From: DASZTV01 sp036267875
Lineage (GTDB): Bacteria > Actinomycetota > Actinomycetes > JAFAQI01
Assembly (NCBI GenBank): GCA_036267875.1
Contig: DATAVE010000113.1
Coordinates: 1 to 64,000 of the forward strand
Direction of reading: 5' to 3'
Length of the DNA: 64,000 nt
The notes under the pieces were generated by a model. That model worked only from the letters and a program-made list of their open reading frames with translations. It was not told the DNA's origin and did no database searches. This document shows positions 31,621-40,735 of this stretch, piece after piece (the first letter of the stretch is position 1; every line of letters begins with the position of its first letter). The translations under genes were made by a program, and so were the position numbers.

Positions 31621-33525
31621 TTGCTCCAATACATCGTCTTCGGGCTGTTCGCCGGCGCCATCTATTCGCTGGCGTCGCTCGGCATCGTCCTGACCTACAA
31701 GACGACGGGCATCTTCAACTTCGCCTACGGCGGCATCGCGACCTTCTGTGCCTACGTCTTCTGGCAGCTCCGCGACCAGTGGGGTCTCAACCAGTGGATC
31801 GCGATCCCGTTGATGTTGCTGGTCGTTGCGCCGATTCTCGGGCTGGTCCTCGAGGCGATGTTCCGCTCGCTCGCCTCGAGTGCGCCCGAGGTGCAGATCG
31901 TGGTGTCGTTCGGCGTACTGGCGTTCTTCACGACGCTGGTCCCGATCGTCTTCGGGTCGAGTGATCAACAGCTGAACACGATCTTCCCGACCGGACACTT
32001 CACGGTCTTCAGTGACGTCACGATCACCGGAAACGAAGCGGGCACCTTCCTGCTCGCGGTCTCGATGGCGGTCGGACTCTCGCTGCTGCTGCGGCGTACG
32101 CGCCTCGGCACCGCCACTCGCGCCGTCGTCGACAACCGCGACCTCGCCTCGTTGGTTGCGGTCAGCCCAGGGGTCGTCAGTCAGCTGGCATGGGTCATCT
32201 CGACGATCTTCGCGGCGCTAGCGGGCATCATGCTGGCTACCGACGAGGGCCTGGTGACCTACGTCCTGCCATTCCTCGTCATCTACTCGTTCGCCCCTGC
32301 CGTGCTCGGACGGCTGACGAATCTCCCGCTGGCCTTTGCCGGCTCGATCGCGCTCGGGTTGATCGACAACATTCTGGCCAAGTACGGCAGCAGCTCGAGC
32401 TTCATCTCGAACCTCGAGACCTCGATTCCTTACCTCGCGTTGTTCCTGCTGCTCCTCATCTATGGCAAGCGGTTGACCGAGGTGCGGGCGTCGGGGCGGC
32501 CGCTGTCCGGGTCACGGCCGCTGTCCAGTCCCCGGCGCGATGCGAGCCTGTGGCTGCTCGGTGCCGTGGTCGCGTTCGCCGTGCTGCCGCAGGTTTTCGG
32601 CGACTCCACGGTCCACGACCTGGCCGAGGCGATGGCCTACGCGGTCGTCGCACTGACGCTCATCGTGCTCACCGGCTGGACCGGTCAGATCTCGATCGCG
32701 CAGATGAGCTTCGCGGGTGTCGGCGCGTTCGTCGCAGCCCACGTTGCGGGCACCGACGGTGGAATGTTCCCAGTCTCCATCCTGGTCGCAGTCGCGATCG
32801 CCGTACCGGTCAGCCTGGTGATCGGCATCGCCGCGCTTCGGGTGTCCGGGCTGTTTCTCGCGCTGCTGACGATGGCTTTCGCATTGCTGATGGACAACCT
32901 GATCTTCTCGCGTCCGGGCGTCAGTGGCGGCATCACCGGCATCAACCTGACCGCCGCGAAGGTCGGTCCGATCTCGCTCGCGGGCGTGCACGCGCAGTAC
33001 TACCTGTGCGCGATCGTGTTGGTCCTCGCCGCAGCCGGTGCGTGGCTGCTTCGACGTGGTCCGGTCGGTCGCCGGCTGCAGATGGTGCGTGACTCCCCGA
33101 ATGCCGCCGCGACGCTGGGGGCGAGCCTGACGGTCACCAAGCTTGCGGTGTTCGCCGCGTGCGCCGCGGTTGCTGCTGGCGCTGGCACTCTGCTTGCGAT
33201 CACCCAGACGACGGTCGACCCGAGTCAGTTCTCGTTCAACACTTCGCTCGAGCTGCTCCTGGTGGTTGTCCTCGGCGGGCGCTCGCTGGTCAGCGGGGCG
33301 ATGATCGCGGGTGGCTTCAACCTGATGACCTTGCTGCCGCTGCCGACGACGGTCGAGAAATACCTCCCGCTTGCGATTGCCGTCAGTGTTGTCGCGATCG
33401 CCCGTGAGCCGGACGGGCTGCCGCAGGTGATGCTCACTCAGCTGAGGGCCTCGACTGCCCTGCTGCACAGCCGGGCGCGACGGTTCGCGCAGCGCAATCC
33501 GGAGCCGGTGGTGCAGGGTGGCTGA
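31621..33525 (+). CDS. fused LivH-LivM permease of branched-chain-type ABC transporter
   Basis: The 634-residue membrane protein combines both permeases. Residues 1-about 285 are LivH-like (VFGLFAGAIYSLASLGIVLTY, GIFNFAYGGIATF). After a short cytoplasmic linker (about 285-305), residues about 310-610 are LivM-like (DLAEAMAYAVVALTLIVLTG, GQISIAQMSFAGVGAFVAAH, LLLVVVLGGRSLVSGAMIAGG). About 16-18 helices are predicted. It starts with TTG at 31621 and overlaps the ATPase gene by eight bases. Fusion fixes the 1:1 stoichiometry of the two halves. Confidence 0.85.
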   Translation: MLQYIVFGLFAGAIYSLASLGIVLTYKTTGIFNFAYGGIATFCAYVFWQLRDQWGLNQWIAIPLMLLVVAPILGLVLEAMFRSLASSAPEVQIVVSFGVLAFFTTLVPIVFGSSDQQLNTIFPTGHFTVFSDVTITGNEAGTFLLAVSMAVGLSLLLRRTRLGTATRAVVDNRDLASLVAVSPGVVSQLAWVISTIFAALAGIMLATDEGLVTYVLPFLVIYSFAPAVLGRLTNLPLAFAGSIALGLIDNILAKYGSSSSFISNLETSIPYLALFLLLLIYGKRLTEVRASGRPLSGSRPLSSPRRDASLWLLGAVVAFAVLPQVFGDSTVHDLAEAMAYAVVALTLIVLTGWTGQISIAQMSFAGVGAFVAAHVAGTDGGMFPVSILVAVAIAVPVSLVIGIAALRVSGLFLALLTMAFALLMDNLIFSRPGVSGGITGINLTAAKVGPISLAGVHAQYYLCAIVLVLAAAGAWLLRRGPVGRRLQMVRDSPNAAATLGASLTVTKLAVFAACAAVAAGAGTLLAITQTTVDPSQFSFNTSLELLLVVVLGGRSLVSGAMIAGGFNLMTLLPLPTTVEKYLPLAIAVSVVAIAREPDGLPQVMLTQLRASTALLHSRARRFAQRNPEPVVQGG

Positions 33526-34282
33526 GTCGTTGCTGGCGGCCTCCGGGATCACCGTGCGGTTCGGTGGGCTGGTCGCGCTGAGCGAGGTCGACCTCACGGT
33601 CGCACCGTCTGGAATCACCGGGCTGATCGGACCGAACGGTGCCGGGAAGACGACGCTGTTCAACGTCATCACCGGCTTGCAGCGCCCCACCCAGGGCGGG
33701 TTGAGCTTCGACGGCGGCGACATCACGCGGTGGTCGCCGAACCGTCGGGGTCGCGCCGGGATCGCGCGGACCTTTCAGCGGCTGGAGCTCTTCGGCGGGA
33801 TGACGGTCAGGGACAACCTGATGGCGGCGTGGGAGGCCAAGATCCCTGGCGGAGTGCTCGGTCGCCGCAGCTCCGCCGGTCGTCAGCTCGTGGACAGCGT
33901 GATCGCCCGCCTCGACCTGTCCGCAATCGCGGATCGTCGGGCTGGCACGCTACCGACCGGTCTCGGGCGCATCGTCGAGCTCGGCCGCGCCTTGTGTGCG
34001 CAGCCCCGGCTGTTGCTGCTCGACGAGCCGAGCTCGGGACTAGACGCTGGCGAGACGGCGATGTTCCGTGACTTGCTGATCGAGCTGACCGACTCCTCAC
34101 GGGGTCTCGGCGACGGCCCGGTGCCTGCGGTGCTGCTCGTCGAGCACGACGTGCGGCTGGTCATGGAGGTGTGCCGGGAGATCACCGTCATCGACTTCGG
34201 GCGCAAGATCTGCTGCGGCACCCCCGCAGAGGTGCAGAACGATCCAGCCGTCATTGCGGCGTACCTGGGGGAGGCCGCGTGA
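33518..34282 (+). CDS. ABC transporter ATPase, LivG type
   Basis: A 254-residue ATPase with Walker A GPNGAGKTTLFN (about 34-45), the LivG-specific GIARTFQRLELFGGMTVRDNL around 84-104, a degraded signature motif (TLPTGLGRIVELGRAL in place of LSGGQ), Walker B LLLLDEPSSGLD and the H-loop LLVEHDV. The LPTGLGR replacement of LSGG(E/Q) is notable but seen in some LivG relatives. It pairs with the next gene as an ATPase heterodimer energising the fused permease. Confidence 0.85.
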   Translation: MAESLLAASGITVRFGGLVALSEVDLTVAPSGITGLIGPNGAGKTTLFNVITGLQRPTQGGLSFDGGDITRWSPNRRGRAGIARTFQRLELFGGMTVRDNLMAAWEAKIPGGVLGRRSSAGRQLVDSVIARLDLSAIADRRAGTLPTGLGRIVELGRALCAQPRLLLLDEPSSGLDAGETAMFRDLLIELTDSSRGLGDGPVPAVLLVEHDVRLVMEVCREITVIDFGRKICCGTPAEVQNDPAVIAAYLGEAA

Positions 34283-34995
34283 CGGCGCTCCTCGAGCTGG
34301 ACCGGGTGTCCGTGTCGTACGGCGGGATGCGTGCGCTGTCCGACGTCAGTCTGGTGGTTCCCGAAGGCTGCGTTGTCGCGTTGCTCGGCCCGAACGGCGC
34401 TGGCAAGACCTCGACGTTGCGCGCGATCTCGGGCTTGGTCCGCCCGTCGAGCGGTGACATCCGCCTGGCGGGCAAGAGCATCAATCGCGTCGCGCCGCAT
34501 CGGATCTCGGCCTCGGGGGTGCTGCACGTCCCCGAGGGGCGCGGCATCTTCCGCAGTCTCACGGTCCGCGAAAACCTGCAGATGGCGACCTACGCGCAGC
34601 GCAAGGTCGATCCAGACTCGATGATCGATCAGGCGGTCGAGATGTTCCCGGTGCTCGGCGGCCGGCTCGGGCAGGTGGCCGGGACGCTGTCCGGCGGTGA
34701 GCAGCAGATGCTCGCGCTCGCCCGGGCGTTCGCCGCGCGTCCCAGGCTGCTGATGCTCGACGAGATCTCGATGGGGCTCGCGCCGCGCGTGACCCAGCAG
34801 CTGTTCGACGCGATCCGCGTAGCCGCAAAGGGTGGGCTGTCCATGTTGTTGATCGAGCAGTACGTCGACGCCGCCCTGGAGCTCGCCGACTACGGATATG
34901 TGATGGAGAAGGGGACAATCCTCGACATGGGGGAGCCCGCCGACCTCCGCGCTTCGGGGTCACTCAACGCTGCCTACCTGGGGATCGGCGCATGA
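34279..34995 (+). CDS. ABC transporter ATPase, LivF type
   Basis: The 238-residue partner ATPase starts with GTG inside the preceding stop (GTGA). It has Walker A GPNGAGKTSTLRAI, the Q-loop region VLHVPEGRGIFRSLTV characteristic of LivF, an intact signature LSGGEQQMLALARAF, Walker B LLMLDEISMGLAP and LIEQYVDAAL with Gln replacing the switch His, as is normal in LivF. It is the fourth gene of the operon and overlaps the next gene by four bases. Confidence 0.9.
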   Translation: MTALLELDRVSVSYGGMRALSDVSLVVPEGCVVALLGPNGAGKTSTLRAISGLVRPSSGDIRLAGKSINRVAPHRISASGVLHVPEGRGIFRSLTVRENLQMATYAQRKVDPDSMIDQAVEMFPVLGGRLGQVAGTLSGGEQQMLALARAFAARPRLLMLDEISMGLAPRVTQQLFDAIRVAAKGGLSMLLIEQYVDAALELADYGYVMEKGTILDMGEPADLRASGSLNAAYLGIGA

Positions 34996-36377
34996 GAAAG
35001 CAACGATGGCGGCTTGTGGTCTCGGCTGCTCTGCTTGCTGGGCTGCCGACCGCCGCGTACCTCGCCGCGCCGGCGGCGGCCGGTGCTCCGCCCGCTGCAC
35101 CGGCAAGTGGACTGGCCGGCTTCAACACCTCAGCAACGAGCGCAGGCGTGCAGTTCGAGCTGCTGGTGCCGGGCCTCGTACCACTTGGGGATCCGACGCT
35201 GGGCAACTTCATCCAGGCCTCCGCGCCCTACGCGAGCAGCACGTCGACCACCGGGCCGTCGACCGGTGGCGTGGCGTCGCCTGTCTGGCCAGGCGACGCC
35301 GTCGCCACCGCGGGCAACGCGCTGCAGACCTTCGAGCCGAGCCTTCCGCAAACGTTGGTCAACCTCCTCAACGACCCAGTCGTGGCGCGGTCCAGCTTCC
35401 CGGCGCAGGTTGGCGCCGGCACCACGGGCAGCTTCGCCCCGACCGGCCCAGCCGGCATCGGAAGTGCGACTACGACATCGTCGATCGGGGCTACGACGGC
35501 GAACGCCGCCGTCACCGATCTCTCCCCACTAGGGGTGTCAAAAGGACTTCCCCTCCTCGAGGTCGCGTCCGCGAGCAGCTCGACGGCGGCGGCCGTCAAC
35601 GCGACGTCGGTCTCGAACTCCGCGGAGACCCGGATCGGGCAGATCACGATCGCCGGGCTGATCACGATCAACGGAATCGACACGACGGCGACCGCTTCTT
35701 CCGACGGCCATCACGGCACGCCGGGTGCGACGACAGACATCGGCAGTGTGAAGGTCGCCGGGCTGGCAGCTTCGATCGGCCCAGACGGAATCACGCTGAA
35801 CGGCAAGGGTCAGGCCGGAGTCCTGGTTCAGACCGCTAACAAGCTGCTTGCAGCCGTGCAGAAGGCCGGGCTGTCGATCACCGCGCTAGCTTCGCAAACC
35901 ACCAAGGACGGCAACGGGGCTACGGCCACGTCCGGGGCCGTCGTGGTGACCTTCGAGGATGCCAACCTTCCTGATCTCGGCAAGCTCGCGCCGCAACTGC
36001 CGATCCCGATCCCGAACTCGGCCGGCATCTCGCTGGTACTCGGCCTGAGCCAGGCGTCCGCCGCGGCGACGCTGCAGCCCGACATCAACCTGCCGCCGGT
36101 CACGCCGACGACGGGGTCGTCGACAGCGCCGACGACCGGATCGCAGACCGGCGGCATACCGCCATGCACGAGCTGTGGTGTACCGCCGACCGGGGGCGAG
36201 ACGACTGCGCCGAGTACCGGGGGCGCTCCACCCTTGATCGCGTCCCAGGATTCGACCGCGCTCGGCGTACCAGTCCGGACCGAGTGGGTTGTCATCGCCT
36301 TGCTGGTCGCGGTTCTGGCCGCCGGACCTTTGCTGTCCTATGCCAACTGGCAGCTCCTACGTGGGAGGACTCCATGA
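34992..36377 (+). CDS. secreted, membrane-anchored surface protein in the transporter operon
   Basis: The 461-residue product has a signal peptide (about 1-30), a Ser/Thr/Ala/Gly-rich ectodomain with repeated small-residue beta-strand patterns (ITIAGLITINGIDTTATAS, then VKVAGLAASIGPDGITLNG), and a PTTGSSTAPTTGSQTGG stalk with a CTSC pair. One C-terminal membrane helix (VIALLVAVLAAGPLLSY) and a short basic tail follow. It has no known domain I can name. Start and stop overlap both neighbours by four bases, so it is made in step with the transporter ATPase. It may help capture or present the transported ligand. Confidence 0.7.
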   Translation: MRKQRWRLVVSAALLAGLPTAAYLAAPAAAGAPPAAPASGLAGFNTSATSAGVQFELLVPGLVPLGDPTLGNFIQASAPYASSTSTTGPSTGGVASPVWPGDAVATAGNALQTFEPSLPQTLVNLLNDPVVARSSFPAQVGAGTTGSFAPTGPAGIGSATTTSSIGATTANAAVTDLSPLGVSKGLPLLEVASASSSTAAAVNATSVSNSAETRIGQITIAGLITINGIDTTATASSDGHHGTPGATTDIGSVKVAGLAASIGPDGITLNGKGQAGVLVQTANKLLAAVQKAGLSITALASQTTKDGNGATATSGAVVVTFEDANLPDLGKLAPQLPIPIPNSAGISLVLGLSQASAAATLQPDINLPPVTPTTGSSTAPTTGSQTGGIPPCTSCGVPPTGGETTAPSTGGAPPLIASQDSTALGVPVRTEWVVIALLVAVLAAGPLLSYANWQLLRGRTP

Positions 36378-36937
36378 CCACCGTGACCGACGACAGCGCC
36401 CGGGTCCGCGCGGCCGAGCCTCGGCGCAGCGTGCGTGACCGGCTCAGCGGTGACGGACTCGACCTGCGCAACACGTGGCAGGCCATCGCCGGCGCGCTGC
36501 TGCTGCCGATCGGCATCGCCGTGATCATCCTGGGCTGGCAGGGTGCCGCCCATGGCCGTGTCGACCAGCAGCAGATCCCGTACCTGATCAGTGGTGGGGT
36601 GCTGGGCCTGGCCTTCGTCATTGCGGGCGGGTTCTTCTTCTGGGCGCATTGGCTCTACCGGATGTACGACCAGGCCGAGCTGCACCACCTCGAGCAGATG
36701 CGGGTCTCGGCAGAGCAGCACCAAGAGCTGCTGCGGGCCCTCGGTGAGCGCGGCGCAGCGCCGGCATCGGCCGTTTCGGCAGGTGCAGGTGCGCTGGCGT
36801 CGTATGTTGCGACTGCCAGCGGCACCAACTTCCACAATCCGGACTGCCCAATCGTGTCAGGACGTCCTGGCTTGCGCCGCCTCACCGCTGCGCAGGCGAA
36901 GGGCATGAAGCCCTGCCGAATCTGCGAGCCGACCTAA
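36374..36937 (+). CDS. two-helix membrane protein with C-terminal Ada-like Cys/His zinc-site motif
   Basis: The 187-residue protein has two membrane helices (about 36-54 and 70-92), then a coiled-coil-like segment (AELHHLEQMRVSAEQHQELL). It ends in a small domain, TNFHNPDCPIVSGRPGLRRL followed by KPCRICEP, whose Cys/His arrangement resembles the metal-binding segment of Ada-type and related small domains. It lies between the surface protein and the chemoreceptor. A metal- or redox-sensing, or scaffolding, role is possible but unproven. Confidence 0.7.
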   Translation: MTTVTDDSARVRAAEPRRSVRDRLSGDGLDLRNTWQAIAGALLLPIGIAVIILGWQGAAHGRVDQQQIPYLISGGVLGLAFVIAGGFFFWAHWLYRMYDQAELHHLEQMRVSAEQHQELLRALGERGAAPASAVSAGAGALASYVATASGTNFHNPDCPIVSGRPGLRRLTAAQAKGMKPCRICEPT

Positions 36938-36956
36938 CAGACCCCTGGGGGCTTGC

Positions 36957-38504
36957 ATGTATGACCGGCTGAGGCTCGAGTCGACCATCGTGTCGCTCGG
37001 CAAGCTCATCGCTGTCGGGATCGCAGTGGCCGTCATCCACCGCACCACATCGAGCGGCCCGACGCACGACCACGCTGCCGTCATCTACGTCTGGCTGGCG
37101 GCGGGGCTGGTCGGAGTGCTGGCGATCCCAGCACTGACGTGGGCGCGGACCGCAGCGCCAAGGCTCGAGTACCCCCTGATCGGCCTGATCGGCGCGCTCG
37201 ACTTCGCGGTTGTCACCGCGGTCATGTCGCTCACGGGAGGCGTCACTGGGCCGTTCTGGGTGTTGGTCATCGTCAACACGGCCGCAGCGGCGGTTATCGC
37301 ACCCAACCCGGCACTCGCCTACCTCGCCTCCACGGGGTATGTCGGTGTGGTGGTCGGGTCGACGGCGATCGCACACGATCTGACGAAGGCCACGACGGGT
37401 CCTCTCATCCTCGTTGGCATGTCGATCCCGTTGATCACGTTGTTGGGTGTGTCGGTCGCGACTCGGCTCGAATCGCAGCGAGTACACGCCGACGGCGAGC
37501 GGGACCAGCTGCAGCACACCGTGCAGGGTCTGTCGACGGCGCTGCGGTCGGCCGCTCGCGGCGACCTGTCGGTGCGGGTCGAGACGGGCGAGCTCGACCA
37601 GGAGCTGCTGACGCAGCTGGCGCTCTCCTTCGACAACACGTTGGAGAACTTGCGCGGTCTCGTCGGCCAGATTCGGGTCGGCGGCGACCAGATCATCTCC
37701 TCTGCGCACGAGCTGCTCGCATCGGCGGAAGAGCACGCGGCCTCGGCGACGCAGCAGTCTTCTGCGGTCTCCGAGACGACCTCGACGATCGAGGAGCTGG
37801 CTGCCACCGCGGCGCAGATCGCCGAGACGTCAGAGTCTGTGGCGCGCTACGCGGCCGAGACGTTGCGGCACGCCGAGGACGGCCGGGAGGCCGTGTCCAA
37901 GAGTGTCGACGCGATGGACACCATCGCCGTCCGGGTGGAGCAGATCGGGACCCGCGCGACGTCGCTCGGCGAGAAAGGCCTGGAGATCGGCCGGATCGTC
38001 GAGGTGATCAACGACCTCGCGGACCAGACCAACCTGCTTGCGTTGAACGCCGCCATCGAGGCGGCCCGGGCCGGTGAGAACGGGCGCGGCTTCGCCGTCG
38101 TCGCCGCCGAGGTACGCAAGCTCGCCGACCGCGCGCAGCAGTCGACCGGCCAGATCTCGGCGATCGTGTCGGAGATCCAGTCCGAGACGTCGGCGACGAT
38201 CGTGGCGGCCGAAGAGGGGTCGAAGGAAGTACGTACCGGATCGTCGCTCGCACGTGGTGTGGTTGATGCGCTGGAGCGAATCTCGGGCATGGTCGACGAG
38301 ACGACGACCGCCGCCAAGGAGATCTCCGTCGCGACACAGCAACAGCGATCCGCATCGGACCAGGTCGTAGCCGCGATGACTCAGGTGTCGGATGTGTCGA
38401 GGCAGTACGCGGTTGGCTCGAAGCAGGCCGCAGCTGCGGCTTCTCAGCTCAACAACCTGGCGGCAGAGCTACGCGCCTCGATCGCCCAGTTCAAAGTCGC
38501 GTGA
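36957..38504 (+). CDS. methyl-accepting chemotaxis-type receptor
   Basis: The 515-residue protein has about six membrane helices in residues 10-170, with no large extracytoplasmic sensor domain. A HAMP-like stretch (about 180-235) precedes a classic signalling hairpin with the conserved tip INDLADQTNLLALNAAIEAA and GRGFAVVAAEVRKLADRAQQ (about 350-390). The membrane part must itself sense or contact a partner. It is the last gene of the transporter operon, 19 bases after its neighbour. No cheA, cheW or flagellar genes occur in the window, so coupling to taxis cannot be judged. Confidence 0.9.
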   Translation: MYDRLRLESTIVSLGKLIAVGIAVAVIHRTTSSGPTHDHAAVIYVWLAAGLVGVLAIPALTWARTAAPRLEYPLIGLIGALDFAVVTAVMSLTGGVTGPFWVLVIVNTAAAAVIAPNPALAYLASTGYVGVVVGSTAIAHDLTKATTGPLILVGMSIPLITLLGVSVATRLESQRVHADGERDQLQHTVQGLSTALRSAARGDLSVRVETGELDQELLTQLALSFDNTLENLRGLVGQIRVGGDQIISSAHELLASAEEHAASATQQSSAVSETTSTIEELAATAAQIAETSESVARYAAETLRHAEDGREAVSKSVDAMDTIAVRVEQIGTRATSLGEKGLEIGRIVEVINDLADQTNLLALNAAIEAARAGENGRGFAVVAAEVRKLADRAQQSTGQISAIVSEIQSETSATIVAAEEGSKEVRTGSSLARGVVDALERISGMVDETTTAAKEISVATQQQRSASDQVVAAMTQVSDVSRQYAVGSKQAAAAASQLNNLAAELRASIAQFKVA

Positions 38505-38604
38505 GCGCGCAGAAGAAGCTTTCGAGGTTGATGTCGAAGAACCTCTCCTCTGCTCGACGTATGTGCGAGAGAGCAACTCCCACCGACCCGAAGGACTGAT
38601 CAAC

Positions 38605-38982
38605 ATGCCGCGCTTCATGGGATTCGTGAGGATGGAAGAGGGAATCGGGGCACCGCCGCAGGCGATGTTCGATGCGATGGACGTTTACATCGGGGAGCAG
38701 GCCGCCAAGGGCGTCTTCCTCGACGGTGGTGGCCTGTTCGGCACTGAAGACGCCGTCAACTTCGTGGTCCGCAAGGGCGAGACGTCCCGCGTCGATGGTC
38801 CGTACGCCGAGGCCAAGGAGGTTGTGGGCGGGTTCGCGATCATGCAGTTCGACACGCTCGAGGACGCCATTGCCGGCCAGCAGGAGTTCGCTGACCTTCA
38901 CGCGAAGCACTGGCCCGGCTGCTCGATGGTCGCGACGCTCCGCCAGATCTCGGAGGCTCCGCCGCAGGCTGCCGACGCCTGA
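38605..38982 (+). CDS. YCII/DGPF-domain protein, partner of the ECF42 sigma factor
   Basis: A 125-residue YCII-fold protein with FMGFVRMEEG at the start, LFGTEDAVNFVVRKG and the DGPYAEAKEVVGGF block that names the DGPF family. Such proteins are encoded beside ECF42 sigma factors across actinobacteria and are their usual targets or partners. The ATG at 38605 and the sigma gene 29 bases downstream support an operon. The biochemical role is not settled. Confidence 0.85.
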   Translation: MPRFMGFVRMEEGIGAPPQAMFDAMDVYIGEQAAKGVFLDGGGLFGTEDAVNFVVRKGETSRVDGPYAEAKEVVGGFAIMQFDTLEDAIAGQQEFADLHAKHWPGCSMVATLRQISEAPPQAADA

Positions 38983-39011
38983 CCCGCCCTGCGGATATCT
39001 ACGCTGGCTCA

Positions 39012-40283
39012 GTGCCAGCAGATACCACCGCTGAGGCGATCACCGCCGCGTGGCGGGCCGAGTCGGCCCGCCTCGTCGGCGCCCTCACCCGGACCACCCG
39101 CGACGTAGAGCTCGCGGAGGATCTTGCCCAGGACGCGCTGCTGGCCGCCCTCGAGCAGTGGCCGAAGGACGGCATCCCGATCAACCCGGCCGCCTGGCTG
39201 ATGACGACCGCCAAGCGCCGCGGCATCGACCACCTCCGCCGCGCCGACAACCTGCGCCGCAAGACCGAAGAGCTCGGTCACGCCCAGCTCCAGGGAGAGG
39301 AGGATCGCGTGTCAGACCTCGATGAACAAGTCGACTACATCGAGGACGACGCGCTACGACTCATCTTCTTGTCCTGTCACCCCTGCTTGACCCCTGAGTC
39401 CCGGGCCGCGCTCACCCTCCGCCTCGTCGGCGGGCTGACCATCAGCGAGATCGCGCGCGGTTTCCTGGCCACCGAAGCCGCGATCGGTCAACGGATCTCG
39501 CGAGCCAAGAAGACGCTCACCGAGGCCCGGGCGACCTTCGAGCTCCCGACCGGCCCGGACCGGACCAGGCGACTCGACGACGTGATGGCCGTGATCTATC
39601 TGATCTTCAACGAGGGCTACTCCGCTAGCGCTGGCGAGGACTGGATGCGTCCGGACCTGGCGAACGAGGCGACGCGGCTGGCCCGGATGCTGGCCGCGCT
39701 CGCCCCCGACGAGCCTGAGGTCTTGGGACTGCAGGCCCTCCTCGAGATCCAAAGCTCCCGACTGGGCGCCCGGCTCACCGAGCACGGTGAACCGGTGCTC
39801 TTGGAAGCTCAGGACCGCTCCAAGTGGGACCCGATGCTCATCCGGCGCGGGCTGAGCGCCCTCCAACAGGCCGAGCTGCTCGCCGCACGCGGCAAGCCGG
39901 TCGGAAAGTACTTCCTGCAGGCCTCGATCGCGTCCCAGCACGCTCGCGCGAAACGCGCCGAGGACACCGACTGGCGCCAAATCGCGAGGATCTACGACCT
40001 ACTAGCCGAGGCCGCGCCCGGGTCGGTCGTCGAGGTGAACCGGGCCGTCGCGCATGGACGAGCGTTCGGACCTGGTGCCGGGCTCGCCGTCTTGGAGAAG
40101 GTGGACGCCGAGACGCTCGGTGACTCCCCGCTGCTCCCGAGCGTCCGCGGTGACCTGCTCGAGCGGGCCGGGCAGCACTCCGACGCAGCGAAGGCCTTCA
40201 TCAAGGCAGCGGCGTACACCCGAAACGAGGGCGAGCGGGCGCTGCTGCAGCGCCGTGCCCAGGAGAACCAGCTGCTCGCCTGA
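39012..40283 (+). CDS. ECF42-group RNA polymerase sigma factor with large C-terminal extension
   Basis: The 423-residue protein begins with a sigma-2 region (RLVGALTRTTRDVELAED, AQDALLAALEQWP), then sigma-4 (PCLTPESRAALTLRLVGGLT, IARGFLATEAAIGQRISRAK). Residues about 190-420 form a TPR-like helical extension (IFNEGYSAS, LLAARGKPVG, EVNRAVAHG) typical of ECF42, where it replaces a separate anti-sigma factor. The DGPF-protein gene just upstream is the hallmark neighbour. It starts with GTG at 39012. Confidence 0.9.
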   Translation: MPADTTAEAITAAWRAESARLVGALTRTTRDVELAEDLAQDALLAALEQWPKDGIPINPAAWLMTTAKRRGIDHLRRADNLRRKTEELGHAQLQGEEDRVSDLDEQVDYIEDDALRLIFLSCHPCLTPESRAALTLRLVGGLTISEIARGFLATEAAIGQRISRAKKTLTEARATFELPTGPDRTRRLDDVMAVIYLIFNEGYSASAGEDWMRPDLANEATRLARMLAALAPDEPEVLGLQALLEIQSSRLGARLTEHGEPVLLEAQDRSKWDPMLIRRGLSALQQAELLAARGKPVGKYFLQASIASQHARAKRAEDTDWRQIARIYDLLAEAAPGSVVEVNRAVAHGRAFGPGAGLAVLEKVDAETLGDSPLLPSVRGDLLERAGQHSDAAKAFIKAAAYTRNEGERALLQRRAQENQLLA

Positions 40284-40390
40284 CTCAGGCGAGCACCTGC
40301 ATCGCCGAGGTAGACGCAGATTGCGTTATCCGGGCCCCAGTAGACAAAGTACGTCGACCTCGACGGTGCCGTGAAGCGTTCCCGCCGGTT

Positions 40391-40705
40391 GTCGGCACGG
40401 TCGAGACGTGGCACGACGAAGAGGGTTGGGGCGCGCTTCGGACGACGCCTGAGGGATTGTCTGTCTTCTGCGTCTTCTCAAGTGTTGAGGCCGAGGGGTA
40501 CCGATCCCTAGAGGCTGGCTCGCCGGTGTGGTTCGACTATGAGGTTCCAGGCCAAGACGGGTGCGACGCCCGCGTCAGGACTGCGGCGCGAGCGGGTGAG
40601 GCGGATCCGGACCGGCCACTTGGAGCAATGAGGGCGACGCCGCGGATGCCCTCATCTGCCTACCGAAGCCAACTGACTGTCACCCACGGCGAGGAGATTC
40701 GGTGA
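40391..40705 (+). pseudogene. cold-shock-domain-like protein lacking a start codon
   Basis: The frame reads GTVETWHDEEGWGALRTT, then FCVFSSVEAEGYRSLEAGS and VWFDYEVPGQDGCDARV, matching the actinobacterial cold-shock-domain pattern (GWG, an F-x-x-FS-like RNP strand, GYRSL, QDGC). No ATG, GTG or TTG lies in frame before the domain; the first (TTG, 40457) would remove the first strands. After the domain the frame runs on for about 40 unrelated residues to a TGA. Either the gene is broken or it uses an unusual start. A short gap on each side holds nothing else. Confidence 0.55.
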
Positions 40706-40735
40706 GTCTTACCGCCGTCGGCCGTGCCGCGGCAC

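Noticed and set aside
38511..38545. GAGGTT...AACCTC inverted repeat after the chemoreceptor gene as a terminator
   Set aside because: The stem is only six pairs with a ten-base loop and no T-rich tail, so it is not supported as a terminator.
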